Below are positions 51,101 to 63,766 of a stretch of DNA of 64,000 nt, piece by piece. Source of the DNA: Paramecium pentaurelia. Its lineage: Eukaryota > Ciliophora > Oligohymenophorea > Peniculida > Parameciidae. The stretch spans positions 250,927 through 314,926 of the forward strand of contig CAJJDO010000008.1 in NCBI GenBank assembly GCA_905183005.1. The letters run 5' to 3'. Position numbers and translations under genes: made by a program. How positions within the stretch are numbered: position 1 is the first letter of the stretch; each line of letters opens with the position of its first letter. The notes under the pieces were generated by a model. The model was not told where the DNA came from, searched no databases, and was given only the letters and a program-made list of their open reading frames with translations.

Positions 51101-54100
51101 ATTTGTTAATTCTACAGTTTTTCTATATTTTAAGATACAGTGTTTACAATCTGAACTTTATTCTTTATGATCATGAAATAAAGTATCTAATTCAGCTTTT
51201 AAAAGACTATCTTATGCTATTTTATGTTTCTATTATGGATTTTAATTAACTCTAATATTATTTTTTAAGATTTAAAGAAATTCAATAAAAGAAATACAGG
51301 AATCATTGATTCTCAAATTTAAGAATGGAATTTATACATATAATTTAGAATCTGTCAATAAGGCATGATTTTCAATATTAGCTTAAAATTTAAGTGCTAC
51401 TATTTATGTTTTTAATATTGTTTATTTGATTCCTTTAATATGAAACATAGGATCTTTAGATTTTTGTTATTATTAATTTTTTTAACTTTTTTATTAATTT
51501 TTAGTATCAGCAGTTTAAGATTATTATTATGATGATGTTTATTTAGAAAATGGAAATTTACTTTATGATTAACCTAATTTTTTGTCATCAGATTAATCTT
51601 TTTCATAATTTCTTAATTCTTCATTTTTACTTCTGTAATCTTATGAAAAATATTTATGAGCAATTTTAAATTATTCAATTGTTAATCTAAAAGCAGAAAA
51701 ATATTTATAATGTTATTAATACAAAGTTTATCCATATTTATTTACAATATTTTAAAATAAATCATCAATTTTAACAGTTGAATAATTAAGATTTTTAATT
51801 TAAAATTTTAATTCTGTTTTAATAATATTAGATATTTAATCAGATACAATTCTAATTTTTAATTTATCAACAAATTAAATTGAAAATTTCATTCCAGGAG
51901 GTTTAGTATTTTCTTATCCTAATGGTTTAGACTTTAAAATACATTCCAAAAGTTTATGATCTTAAGTAACATATAATTATCCTTAACTTAAAGATGTCTT
52001 ATCCATACTTTATGTAAAATCAAGTAAAGAACTCAAACTTTTTGATGAAATAAATATTGAAAATTTTCTTAGTATTATAGATATTTATTCATTTGATTAT
52101 TCATCTAATGTTTGTTAAGATGAAACTTTTTTCTTTTTATCAATTTAAGGAGATATTTTATAATTAGATTAATCTCCTTCTAAATATAATTAAATAGATA
52201 AATTATAACTTTTTGAATCTACAGGAAATGTAAATTTATCTTTCAAATTTATTATACATTATGGAATAATTTTATCACCAAATTCTTCTAAAAAAGGAGC
52301 AAATAATGATTTTTTAATTATATCTATAAGTTTATTATGAACTTCATCTAAAAATTTTTTTTTATTTGAACAACCAATCCATTAATTATCATTATCATAT
52401 TAACTTGATTTATCATAATTTTATAAAGCAGCTTATTTAAGAAAGGACCATTTATTTCCATTTTTTTATTATTTAATAACATGTAATAACATAACTTGAT
52501 CAGTTTCATCTTAATCATCACTTACTACAAAATATTAATCATAATTTTTAAACTATTCAATTCCAAAATCTTAAAATCCATGTTTATCATTTTCATAATC
52601 TATTAAAAAACTTGAAACATTTCTCATTTAATTTTAATTTAAAAATTCACAAAATGTTTCAAAACACTTACCACTATCTTAAAAATATTATTAATCTTTT
52701 GTTACTGATACATCAAAAATATCATTTACAAATTCACTTATTCTAATTCTTGAATCATTAATTTATTTTTAATTTTCATTACCTTTTTATTATTTCTAAG
52801 AATTATCCTTCTTTTTAAATAAAGGTGATTGACTTTCAATATTTTCATCATATTTATTTTAAAATTCCATTAATTTTGATACCATACCTGGTGCTAATAT
52901 TTTAATTTCACCTATTACTATTGTAGAATTATCATTTTCATTTGTTTTTAATCTACCATTTTGATAAATAGAAACTGGAACTTTAATTCCTATTAAACTA
53001 ACAATTAAAATTAATTTATTTGTTCTATTGAAATCAAAATTTTATTTTTATTATGAATTAATATTTTTTTATTCTTAACTTTCTTAAAAATCATCTTTCT
53101 ATAAATCCTCAATTTCTTCATAAAAACTATCTATCTCTTTTGCAGTATGAAATGATCCATCATCATTATATCTTTAAGTTTGTTTAACAACTTCAGATAT
53201 TGAATTATTTTAATTAAAAATTGATGGTTTTTATTTATCAATTTTTGGCTTTTTAATTAATTAAATACATAATTTACATTAACAAAAAGAAAATATTTTA
53301 GTATTTTTAGGACAATATTAAGCAACATTTGCTGGACGACATTCTAAAATAATTAAAAATATTGAATGAACACCTACATAAATTTAAGTTTTTATTTAAT
53401 CTGGATCATTATTCTAACCTTTTAAATAACTTGAAAGAACTTATGTTTTATCTCTTTCAAGTATTTCATATAAATTAATTTTTTCTTCAGCTTCTAATTC
53501 TACTGGTACATCATCATCCCTTTTTTTTTAATCTTTTAAAGCAAATTAATCATTTATAGTATTTTTCAATATTTCAAGCATAGGTTTTGCATTTTATTTA
53601 TTCTATCCCTCTTTAGAAGAATTATAATATCTCTTAGCTTCTATTCTAATCTCTTAAAATGCCCATTCTCTATATTTTAATAAATCTTTTAAAGACATTT
53701 ATTCTTCACATTTTTTAAATTTATTTTCATCTTAAATAGTCCAACATGTCAACCAAGGTACTAAAATTATTGTTTATTTTCTTTTATATAATTCTATATA
53801 TCTCTTCATTAAAACTAATCTTCTTGATGAATATCCTAAATCTAATTTGTGATTCTTCTAATTTTACATAACTGCATTAATTAAATATTTCCACCATTCT
53901 CCATAATTATTTTTTACTTCACATTTTGGTCTAAAATGAAAATTATCTTAAACAATTTCCAAATTTTAAAGTACTTCATTTAATTTTAACAAATAATTTT
54001 TAGATTCCTTATTTAACTAAAATATTACAGGAGTTTCTATATTAATTGTTAAATTTTATAATGGTTTACCTTATTCATCTTAATTCTTATTGATTATTAA

Positions 54101-54860
54101 TTTAATTGAAATATCTATTGGACTTAATAATTAATATTCTTCTTCTTTTTTTTTAGCTACTTTTACATACATTATTCCTAACTTTTTTATTTCTATTAAT
54201 TTATAAATTGCATTAACATCACCATTAAATTTCTATTAAAATTATTTGTCAGTTGCTTTTATATATATATCAGCTCTAATTTTTAATTATGTTTCAAAAC
54301 CAAAAATTGAATAATTATAAAATCGTAATTAAAACGATTTCACTTATACTGACATATTATTATATATTCCATCTACTATTTTTTAAATCCAATTAGGAGG
54401 AGAGAGTTATTCAAAATACTTTGCCATTTATTCCTCCCAAATTTTTAATTTATGTTATTTCAAATTCTCTACTCCTTATTAACTTTACTAATCTTTATTT
54501 TAAACAAATAGACTTGCTTCTTATATTGTACATACTTCTAAATTTATTCCTTCAATAATCATTTCTGGTTATTGGGCCTTGTAATTAAGAGGCATCTAAA
54601 ATATTTACTCTCAAATACATTAATTGTAATATTATTTATTTTTCCATCTATTATGTACATTGGAAATGAAAAATTTAGTAATGCTTATTTCTTAATTTAT
54701 AGATTCTCCAATTTAATATTTGAAGAAATGCCTAAAGAAAACTTTGAACATATGTTGATTTATTTACTTTTTTCATATTATTTTGTGAAAAATCTTAAAA
54801 ATATTCTAATAGATATGTTTAAAGCCGCTTTACAAAATACTCCTCAATTTCTTTTGCCAT
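48193..54860 (-). CDS. VPS13: VPS13-like bridge lipid-transfer protein, about 2,200 aa
   Basis: VPS13 proteins form long hydrophobic grooves that move phospholipids at contact sites. The chorein N-terminus is recognisable after two introns (54742-54767, 26 nt, ends AAAG; 54596-54618, 23 nt): VKRLQTYLLEYFQDFSQNNM, SLGISSNIKLENLQIKKQA, DGKINNITINMPLNY and PEMIIEGINLEV. Then comes the conserved FHFRPKCEVKNNYGEWWKYL and YSSRRLVLMKRYIELYKRK segment. The middle is beta- and Lys/Glu/Gln-rich, consistent with repeating groove modules. It ends in a charged coil (EKLEKHKNAKLYE) at TGA 48195-48193. At about 2,200 residues it is shorter than typical VPS13 (about 3,100), and I recognised no VAB domain or ATG2_C end. 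Internal introns were not all mapped. The plus-strand hydrophobic frame at 54572-54910 is a shadow of the first exons. Confidence 0.78.
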
Positions 54861-55369
54861 TTATATTATTAAAAATTATATTAAAAAGAACAAATACAAA
54901 AAATAATTAAATTCTTACAAAATAATTATAAGATTTATATTATATGATAATACCAAACAATCTCTTATTTGTTTCTTAATAAGTTTTATATTTATATAAT
55001 CTCTTCTTAATTCATTTTTTAATTAATTATTTACATTAAAATCAGTCTTGAATTTTCTATATCTACTTCTAACAAATACAATAAATAGATGATTTAATAA
55101 TCTTCTTAAAGAAACTATAAATTTAATTTATTTTATATAATAAAAAAGATAATTTTTAATAAGTTAAAGATAGATTGATTTTTTTTAATATGAATTATAA
55201 TGATTTAAATAGATTTATATATTATAAACAATAATTTTAGAATGATATCTAATAATCATTATCCATAATAATAATAATAAATTGTCAATCACTTATGATT
55301 ATAAAATTATTTGATTTATAAAAGAAATAATTGAGTTTATTTATATTTTTCATATAAATATTAATAAAA
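54861..55369. other. Divergent intergenic region, VPS13/PP1
   Basis: 509 AT-rich bases between two divergent genes; must hold both promoters. No recognisable element. Confidence 0.5.
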
Positions 55370-56405
55370 ATGGATATCGATGTTGATAAAGTAAGCATTT
55401 TAAATTAATTAAGATCATTGAAAAACTCTTAGAAAGCAAAGGAGCAAAATAAGGAAAAGCTGTAAATCTTACAGAGAATGAAATACGTTCATTATGTGTA
55501 AAAAGTAGAGAGATTTTTTTAAACTAACCAATGTTATTGGAATTAGAGGCTCCAATAAAAATTTGTGGTATAACTTATATTCTATGTTAGGTGATATTCA
55601 TGGATAATATACTGATTTATTAAGATTGTTTGAATATGGTGGATTTCCACCTGAGGCAAATTATTTGTTTTTAGGAGATTATGTTGATAGGGGAAGATAG
55701 TCTCTTGAAACAATATGTTTATTACTTGCTTACAAAATAAAATATCCTGAAAATTTCTTTTTATTACGTGGAAATCATGAGTGTTCATAAATCAACCGTA
55801 TTTATGGGTTTTATGATGAATGTAAAAGAAGGTATAATATAAAATTATGGAAAACCTTTACTGATTGTTTTAATTGTTTACCTGTATGTGCTGTAATAGA
55901 TGAAAAAATTATTTGTATGCATGGAGGATTATCACCGGAATTAACAAATTTAGAATAAATACATAGAATTATGAGACCTATAGAAGTTCCAGATACTGGA
56001 CTCCTTTGTGATCTATTATGGTCAGATCCAGAAAAAGACATGTAGGGTTGGCAAGGTATAATATTAATTTATTTTCAATAGATAATGAGAGAGGAGTATC
56101 TTATATATTTGGTCCAGATGTAATAGCTAATTTCTTAAAGAAAAATGATATGGATTTAGTTTGTAGAGCACATTAAGTAGTCGAAGAAGGTTATGAATTT
56201 TTTGCAAAAAGATAATTAGTAACCTTATTTTCAGCTCCCAATTATTGTGGTGAATTTGATAATTCAGGTAATAAAAAGGGATAAAAGAATAGGTGCATTA
56301 ATGAGTGTTGATGAGACATTGATGTGTTCATTCTAAATTCTAAAGTCTTAAGAAAAAAGAAATGCTCCTTAAGCTAGACCAAGAACCCCTAAATACGTTA
56401 ATTGA
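55370..56405 (+). CDS. PP1: Protein phosphatase 1 catalytic subunit, 312 aa
   Basis: Metallophosphatase of the PPP family. All metal-binding signatures are present: GDIHGQYTDLLRLFE, GDYVDRG, LLRGNHEC, MHGGLSPEL, CRAHQVVEEGYEFF and FSAPNYCGEFDNSGA. The length and the tail, Pro/Arg/Lys-rich, fit PP1 rather than PP2A or PP2B. Four introns: 55391-55413 (ends AAG), 55568-55590, 56056-56081, 56268-56292; the second splits the codon for Gly in GDIHG. Exons sum to 313 codons. Expected to pair with regulatory subunits through the RVxF groove. Confidence 0.96.
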
Positions 56406-57063
56406 ATTAAAAAGTTTAATTTAACATGACAGAAATATAACTTATGTATTAATTAGAATTTCAAAATAAAATAGTCTTGGAATAACCATTACAAAAACGA
56501 ATTCTTTTTATTTTTATTTCTTTTTCATTAAGAGATTAGAAACTATCAAAATTAATCTAAAAATAAATTATTAATGATTCTCTTTAAAAAAAGATAATTA
56601 ATAGTTTAAGAATTAGAATTCTAATAATTCATTTCTCTAATTAACAAAATTTTATTTTTTTGTATAAATATAACATTAATTCAAAATTTTTGAATGAGTT
56701 TTATATAAAGAAATAGTTTGAATCTCATTAAACTTTAAAATAACTAGATTATTAAAGTATATCCGTTATCTTTATTTTCAATTAAATTAATTTCTTAATA
56801 TACTCTGATACTTAATTTTATATGATTATTCATATGTTATTAATAATTAACAGAATTAATGTGTATATTCTATATATATATATATGTAAAGATAAAATAA
56901 ATTTATATTTCTATTTGATTTTATAAGTGATGGAGAGAATTTAAAGAAAATATTTGATATTTTAATGAAGTATAAATTTAATTTAAGTGATAAAATATGA
57001 AAATTTTGGTTGAATCAAGATAAGGTTCTAATAATATAATTATAATCATAATTATTTATCTTT
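56406..57063. other. Intergenic, AT-rich
   Basis: 658 bases between two plus-strand genes, with a short TA run near 56875. No gene recognised on either strand. Confidence 0.5.
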
Positions 57064-58865
57064 ATGATTTATATTATTTTTCTTGTGTCTTCTGCATTAA
57101 GTGCTAAATCAAATAGATACATCAATCCATAAACAGATGTCATATATGAAACAGTAAAAGATTACAATTACATGGCTAATTTAAACTAATCCATCTTATT
57201 TCAATATGCTAAGTATTATTAAGAATAATTAGTTATTATGGCACCTATTCTATGTAACTGATATAAGGAAGCAAGAATGAGATACCTTTAGCATAATCAA
57301 TAGATGGCAATTTCAGTTAAGGTTGTCATCCATATTCAAGAAAAATAGCACAAACATAATTATTTAATACTACTCCTCATTTGCCTTTTGAAAGTCCAGA
57401 TACACTTTAAGGAATAATCACATCAGTTTATGCTGCAAATTATTTTGTATTTGTTTTGAGAAGTGATTTTTAATTGTTTATCATGAAGATAGATTACGAT
57501 AAATAAAATTATGGTATTTATGGATTTTCATAATATTAAATAATAAATTTAACAAAAGAATTTGATAATATTGATGAAAAGTCTTAATTGTTAAATTCAG
57601 AACTATTATGTAGTTAATATTTAAAATAAGGAGGTTAAATATTTTGTTTTATAATAAGTGAATATGGAGTATTATAATTTTCATATAATTAAATTGAGTA
57701 AATTATTTTAAAATATTTAGGGAAAAGATGATTTCAATTTCTAAATTATTTAATCTGAAAAATGAAACAATTAATCATATATTTTTTAGTGATGAAAATG
57801 CTTTATTATTTATAACATATCCAACAGCAGGAGTTGATATTTACTAAATGAATCCTAATGGTAATTTAGATTTCTTAACTAATATTATTCCAAGTGACTA
57901 AATTAATTTAAAGTAAGCAAAAATGGATGAAACTTCTAATCACCTCTTTATCTTAAATGAAAAATTGGGAATTCATATCTATAATTTCAATAAATAAAAA
58001 TTAACTTTTGTTGAAAATAAAATGTATATTTATATAAAAGGAGGAGATACATTTGATTTTCACAAAAATACTATGTTCATTTTAGCTTAAACAGAAGATT
58101 CATTATAATATGCATTAGAAATATTTATTGATTTTTAAGGATAATAATATTACTTCAATTAAATTCATTAATTTGGATAAGATGTTTATGATGTTTATGT
58201 TGGTGATTTGTTTGTTTTATTTGTTGGTTCTGATCGCTTGCATTAAGTTATATATCATTCTGTTTATAAAGATTTTGATGCTTAACATGAATCATTCTTT
58301 TTCTCTGATATTGATTTAATTTAAGTTGATGAATTAAATCCTCCTTGGAAATAATAATTATATAATGGTAAAGCTTTTGAAGATGGAATTTTGAGCAATG
58401 TAAATTTAACCTATACAGAAACATTCTTGATTGGTATATCAGAAAATGAAGTTAGTTTATTTAGATTAAGATTAATACCTCCTTGGGTACTTTGTACAGC
58501 CTTAGAATAAAAAAAAGAAGTAATTATTTATAATATATTTTATTTAGTATTATTCATTAACATTAAATTCTACTATTTGTCCATCATTAAGAGATTAAGT
58601 ATAAAATCAATTTAAATTTTGTTAAGTATAGGCAAATTTTAGTTTTGAAGGAGTTAGTGTTTTGATATATGAAGAACATTAATCAATTTTTTTATTATTA
58701 ATAATAATATTAATATCAATTATATTGATATTAATTATTACCTTATTAATATGCAGAAATAAATTTTACTAAAAATTAAGTGATTAAGAAGAAAAATAAA
58801 TTGAAGAATATTCTAACAGAGAATAAAAATAATTTGACACAGAAAATATTAAAACCATGATTTGA
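57064..58865 (+). CDS. Single-pass type I membrane protein with beta-rich ectodomain, 576 aa
   Basis: Signal peptide (MIYIIFLVSSALSAKS), then about 460 residues of beta-strand-like segments recurring in a propeller-like rhythm (ANYFVFVLRSDFQLFIMKID; ALLFITYPTAG; HLFILNEKLGIHIYNF; DLFVLFVGSD), a Cys pair (TICPS; FKFCQ), one membrane helix (IFLLLIIILISIILILIITL) and a 35-residue charged cytosolic tail. Introns 57213-57232 (20 nt, the shortest here), 57698-57720, 58520-58547; exons sum to 577 codons. No family recognised; likely a ciliate surface or secretory-pathway receptor. Confidence 0.8.
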
Positions 58866-58907
58866 GTTTATAATTTTAACAATAAATAATTTTTAATTAA
58901 TAAAATA

Positions 58908-59815
58908 ATGTCATAAGAAAAACTATTGTAACACACTGAAGAGGAACCTCAATCATATGCCTAATAATATTAAAAACTTAAGTTTTAAACCCCTACACCA
59001 GAAGAATAATAATTTGAAGTCAAAGACTAACAAAAAGAAGAATTATTAAAAAAGATCGAAATCTTAGAAAATAAATTAAAAAACACAATTGATGACAAAC
59101 CTTACAGTGAATTAATTAGAATCTTAATCTGGGAAGCTTTAGGAACAGCATTCTTTGCTTATGGAATTGTATGTTCTAGAGGAAATGATGTAATGCTAAG
59201 TGTTTATTTATTTGGTGCAATATTTTTAATTGGTAAAATTACAGGAGGACATGTGAATCCAGCTGTCTCAATGTCCTTTTATAGTTCTAATGAAATTAGT
59301 GCTTTCACTATGAGAGTATATTGGGCTGCTTAAGTAGGTGGTGCAATAGCTGGAGCTTTAGCAGCATTTGTTATTGTTGGAAGAGTTACATCTCCATATA
59401 TAGCAACTTAACCAATTGAATGGATGATTGCAGATTTCTGTGGAGAAGTAAGACTCTATATAAATTATATAGGCCCTTGGAACTTTTATTTTTTGTTTAT
59501 TTATACACATCTAAGTTCATCAATAAACCTAATTAACAGATAATAATCTAATTGGAATAGGAATTATTGCCACTGCATTATACTTTGGAAGAATTCTCAC
59601 TTATCACACTGGAGGTTAATTTTACTATTATTATAAAAGGGTGTTTAAATCCAGCTATGGGTGTAGGTTTGGGAATCTTTGAGTCTTTGTAAGATGGTAA
59701 TTGGGATAGATTAATAAACATATGGATTTACATTTTTGGTCCTTTTTCTGGAGCTTCCTTAGCTTCTGAATTTTATAGAAGTGTATATGTAGGATTGTTA
59801 CCTAAGAAATAATGA
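58908..59815 (+). CDS. Aquaporin/aquaglyceroporin-like channel (MIP family), 285 aa
   Basis: Six-helix channel with a 65-residue charged cytosolic N-terminus. NPA boxes are at residues 117-119 (GGHVNPAVSM) and 231-233 (GGCLNPAMGVG). The residue after the second NPA, which is the selectivity-filter Arg in nearly all family members, is Met (59648-59659 covers NPA plus this codon), so substrate range may differ from water channels. Introns 59448-59472 and 59615-59639 (GTT...AAAG). Exons total 286 codons. Probably osmoregulatory, e.g. contractile vacuole or plasma membrane, by inference. Confidence 0.9.
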
Positions 59816-59917
59816 TATATCATTAATAAACAATCTAATTCATAACTATATGATTTCAATTTAATAATAAATAAAAAAGAATTACAAATTATAATAACAG
59901 TAAAAATTAATCTACAA

Positions 59918-60877
59918 TCAATCATAAGTATCATTCATAATGTTCATGTTATATTTTTAATTTGTTGATCTCATATTTTTTTCCCTTTCATTTTTATACC
60001 CTAATTTTATACTATTATAGTGATCTATATAATATAGATTACGGTTAAAGATGTTATTTCTAACTTCTTTGTCAACTGTAGGGCTTACTTCTTCTGATTT
60101 TGTATTTTCAATCATTGGAGAAGTTTAATATAATTTGATTGGATCTTCATATTTATTTTTTTATGAGATTTAAGTATCTATATTTGTATAATATATTTCC
60201 AATTTATCTTTTACATTATAAAATTTCCTTCTCTCTCTTTCAATCTATTTTTCTTCTTATTCTAATTCTTTTCTACCTCTAAGTCTGTACTTTTATGAAG
60301 TATTAACAAAAACTCCAAAATTGTTTTTCAAAAATGACAATGTTTCATCAGGATTCCTCATTCTTAAATTAGATTTAGTTAATTTATCAGAATCATTATG
60401 ATAAATGATTGAATTTTCTGTTTAGAATCTTTGTTCATTTATAATTTTTGTTTATTATTAAACTAAAGAATCTCCCATCTGTTTCAAGATTGTTTATGGT
60501 AATGGTTTTATTCTAATTTTTTAGAATTATTTATCAGCAAAGTCTTTTAAACCTTTTTTTTTGAATTCATATATTTTTTCTTATTTATAAAGAGGCATTG
60601 AACTTAATACTTTTGTCAATATTAAATTATCTTTATTACATGTTAATACTTCTGTTCTGTATTTTGAGTACTAAAATTATCTTCTTTAAACATTATTAAT
60701 TATTGGAAACATACTCTCAATTTCTTACTCCTTTTAGTGATTTTCTTTAATCTAATCATTCTTAAATTTATTTACTTAATGAAACAATTCATCTATTCTA
60801 ATTAAGATATCCTTTTTTTTATTTCTCTTTTTATCTTTCAGTTCTACACTAATATTTTTTTTTCCTTTATCTTCCAT
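59918..60877 (-). CDS. Charged, partly coiled-coil protein, 319 aa
   Basis: Intronless 320-codon frame. It starts MEDKGKKNISVELKDKKRN and is Lys/Glu/Asn/Gln-rich throughout, with helical pieces (ILIRIDELFHQVNKFK; LEQEEKQIERERRKFYNVKD) and a Tyr/Asn-rich end. The segment SFLKNNFGVFVNTSQKYRLRG may be a short conserved motif. No known domain. Confidence 0.75.
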
Positions 60878-61348
60878 CTTTAATTAGTTCTAATATTATT
60901 GCTAAATTAAAATTTTGAAATTATCATCTAAAGTATTAAATTTTTTTAATCAATAAAATTAAGTTACATAAACATTATTTTTCCCAAATAATTCCTTTTT
61001 AAATCAAAATCTAATAAAAAATGATTCAAATTTTTACTCTTCTAAATGAAATTTATAACTATAATTTTTATACACTTATAGAATGAATATCTATCAAATT
61101 GTCATTATTAATAATTAATTTTTTGTTAAAGTTATTAGAATCATATATTAACTTAGAGACAATTAAGTAATAGATTTTTAGAATAAGAAAATTAATTTTT
61201 ATATAATCTACTATAGTATTAATCAAATTAATTTAGACTTAAATACTGTTGGTGTTTAATTAGATTTTCCTTGAAAAATAATATCTTAATTGCTTATTCT
61301 TAGCTAATTTATATGAAATATCATTTTAATAATTATTTTTAATTAAAA
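60878..61348. other. Divergent intergenic region
   Basis: 471 AT-rich bases upstream of two divergent genes. Contains their promoters; nothing else recognised. Confidence 0.5.
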
Positions 61349-62209
61349 ATGGATTGTGAACCTGAAATAACTTATATCTCTTAAACCAATCAATTTATTA
61401 TTGTTTGTAATACAGATTAGATTTTACTTTATGACAAATAAACTAATGCTAAACTAAAATATTAGTAACCATATTTAATGGTTTAATAATTTGCTTTTGA
61501 TGAGGATACTTCTAAAATTGCAGTAGATTACGAGGATAATTCAATTTTGATTTTTCAAATTCATAATAATAATCAAATTGTAAAAGTATTTTAAAGTCCT
61601 CCTGCTCATTTTAATAAAATAACAGGTTTGATATTCTATGAATAAGGAAAGAAATTAATTACTTGTAGCCATGATGAAATGATATTTATTTGGGATTTAA
61701 ATACTTTTGAAGTGATTCATTAAATTAATTAGTTGAAAGGAAAAATTTAGCATTAGATATTATTTCATAACTAAAAATTTCTTACAACCATAAGTTAGGA
61801 GGGATATACATGTATATATAATTTGCAAAATAAAAAAACTATCTATTTTACTAATAGAGTCTAAGCAAAGATTTAAGAGATATGTGGAATTAAATAAAAT
61901 TTAATGAAAAACGAAAAGTTTCTTGTTTAAATTGATGATAAAATAAAGATAATTAGTTTAAATAGATAAAAAATTTTAAGAGTACTTTAATTTGAGGGAG
62001 AATTCATAGATGCTTAGTTTTGCTTAAATGATAGAGCTATACTGTTAATTAATTATATCGATTTGAAGCTGGTTGATTTTCAATCTGGTATTATCTTAAA
62101 AACCATCCCTTACCTTGGAAATTGCTATTATTTGGATAAAGATAATGATATACTTATTTATGGTGATATTTAAGGAAATCATTATAAAAAACTGAGCTTA
62201 AGTATTTGA
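61349..62209 (+). CDS. Small WD-repeat protein, 286 aa
   Basis: Intronless. About six weak WD blades across the chain; the best are FAFDEDTSKIAVDYEDNSIL, KITGLIFYEQGKKLITCSHD with EMIFIWDLNTFEVI, and FLTTISQEGYTCIYNL. It has no extra domain and starts MDCEPEITYISQTNQFI. One propeller probably acts as a protein-interaction platform; specific partner unknown. Confidence 0.82.
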
Positions 62210-62360
62210 TTTACATTTAAATTGTTTATTATTTAATTTATAAAGTAAAAGAGTTGTTAAAATAAAATTGCACAATATGACATATTCAATGATCAATTTC
62301 TTTATTTATTCTAAAAACGATGAAGTCATCGGATATATAATTAAATTATTAATCTATAAG

Positions 62361-63720
62361 ATGGGAAAATTTTGTATTTTCTTGGCTCTACTAATAGCTA
62401 TCTCTTAGCAATCCTTCACCTTCATAGATTAAACAAGTATGATAATAAATTTATATTTAAGATTTCTACAAACAATTAGAACCTTTAACAGATTTTTATT
62501 CTGAAACAGGATATGTAGGAGTAAATGACTTGAAAAATGGAAATAATTAATTCTTTTATCATTTGTTTTTAAAGGAAGGCATATCAAAATTAGCAGATGT
62601 AAAAAAAGATGACAATTTTATCTTATGGTTGAATGGTGGACCAGGATGTGCATCTCTAATGCATATATTCCAAAATGTAGGACCATATCATGCTTATAAA
62701 AAAGGAGATAAAGATTACTCAGTTAAGAAAGGATTAAATACTTGGAATAAAGTAGCTCATGTTATTTTTATTGATTAACCTTTTGAAGTAGGATTGAGTT
62801 ATTCAAATCCACATTAAAATGTTGGAAGTTCTGATTTAGCTGGATTATACCTAGTGGAGTTCTTTAGAATATTTTTTTAATAAAGACCACAATTTAAACA
62901 AACTAAATTCTATGTCTTTGGTGTAAGTTTTGGTGGTCACTATGTTCCAGCAGTTGGAGCTGCATTAGCAAAATCAAATTTAGAAATGAATTTTTAGGGT
63001 ATTGCAATTGGAAATGGTTGGACAGATGCTTTCTTATAATACTAAAGTTATGCTCCAATGCTTTATTCTTTAGGTATTTTTAGTGAATAAAAAAAAATAT
63101 TCACCGAGAATTAAATGGCCAAAGCATAAGCTGATGTCTTAAATGAATAATATTTAAAGTCTACTTTTGATGGATTTGCAGGAATATTTTATATTCTAAC
63201 TAAATTTACAGGATAAATAAGTCCTTATGATTATTAAGACTATTTAAATCAAGGCTATGGAGAAGATTTGTACACAGAATTCATAAATCAGTACAGAAAA
63301 TAATTTGGTGCTCCCAATGATCTTATTTATTAACCTTGCAATGCTGAAGTTGAAAAAAATTTTGAAGTGGATATATCAATTTCACAAAAGCCTAATGTAG
63401 AATTTCTATTAAATCAAGGATTTAAAGTTATGATATATCAAGGATCTAGAGATATTATTTGCAATACACCATCTATGAATTATGTTATAAACTAATTGGA
63501 TTGGAAAGATATTTACTAATGGAAAAAATAACCAAAATAATCATTTAAAGCCAAAAGAGAAGATTTTGATATAGAAGAAACAGCAGGAACGATTAAAAAA
63601 TATAAAAATTTCTATTATGCCACAATATATAATGCAGGACATATGGCTCCAAATAATTTGCCTATTGCATCATTAAAAATAGTAACTCATTTTTTAAATG
63701 ATGACGATGTTTGGAATTGA
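62361..63720 (+). CDS. Serine carboxypeptidase (peptidase S10), 444 aa
   Basis: Lysosomal/secreted acid carboxypeptidase. Signal peptide MGKFCIFLALLIAISQQ; substrate-binding WLNGGPGCASL; catalytic Ser in FGVSFGGHYVPA (usual form GESYGGHY, so Glu to Val and Tyr to Phe); catalytic Asp in YQGSRDIICNT; catalytic His in NAGHMAP. The triad is complete. Intron 62437-62461 (25 nt, ends AAG) just after the signal peptide. Exons sum to 445 codons, a normal family length. The standard-code fragment at 62563-62778 is only the middle of this gene. Confidence 0.95.
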
Positions 63721-63766
63721 AAAATCTATATCATTTTTTAAATGAATTTGATAATATATTAATGGA

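Noticed and set aside
4479..54860. Membrane-traffic gene cluster (VPS33, R-SNARE, SEC23, WDR7, VPS13)
   Set aside because: The genes are on both strands, interspersed with unrelated genes and with no shared regulation visible; chance clustering is the simplest explanation.
54572..54910. 112-codon plus-strand frame with hydrophobic, membrane-like composition
   Set aside because: It lies opposite the first exons of the VPS13-like gene, whose chorein motifs are clear on the minus strand; hydrophobicity is the usual mirror of Lys/Glu/Gln-rich coding sequence.
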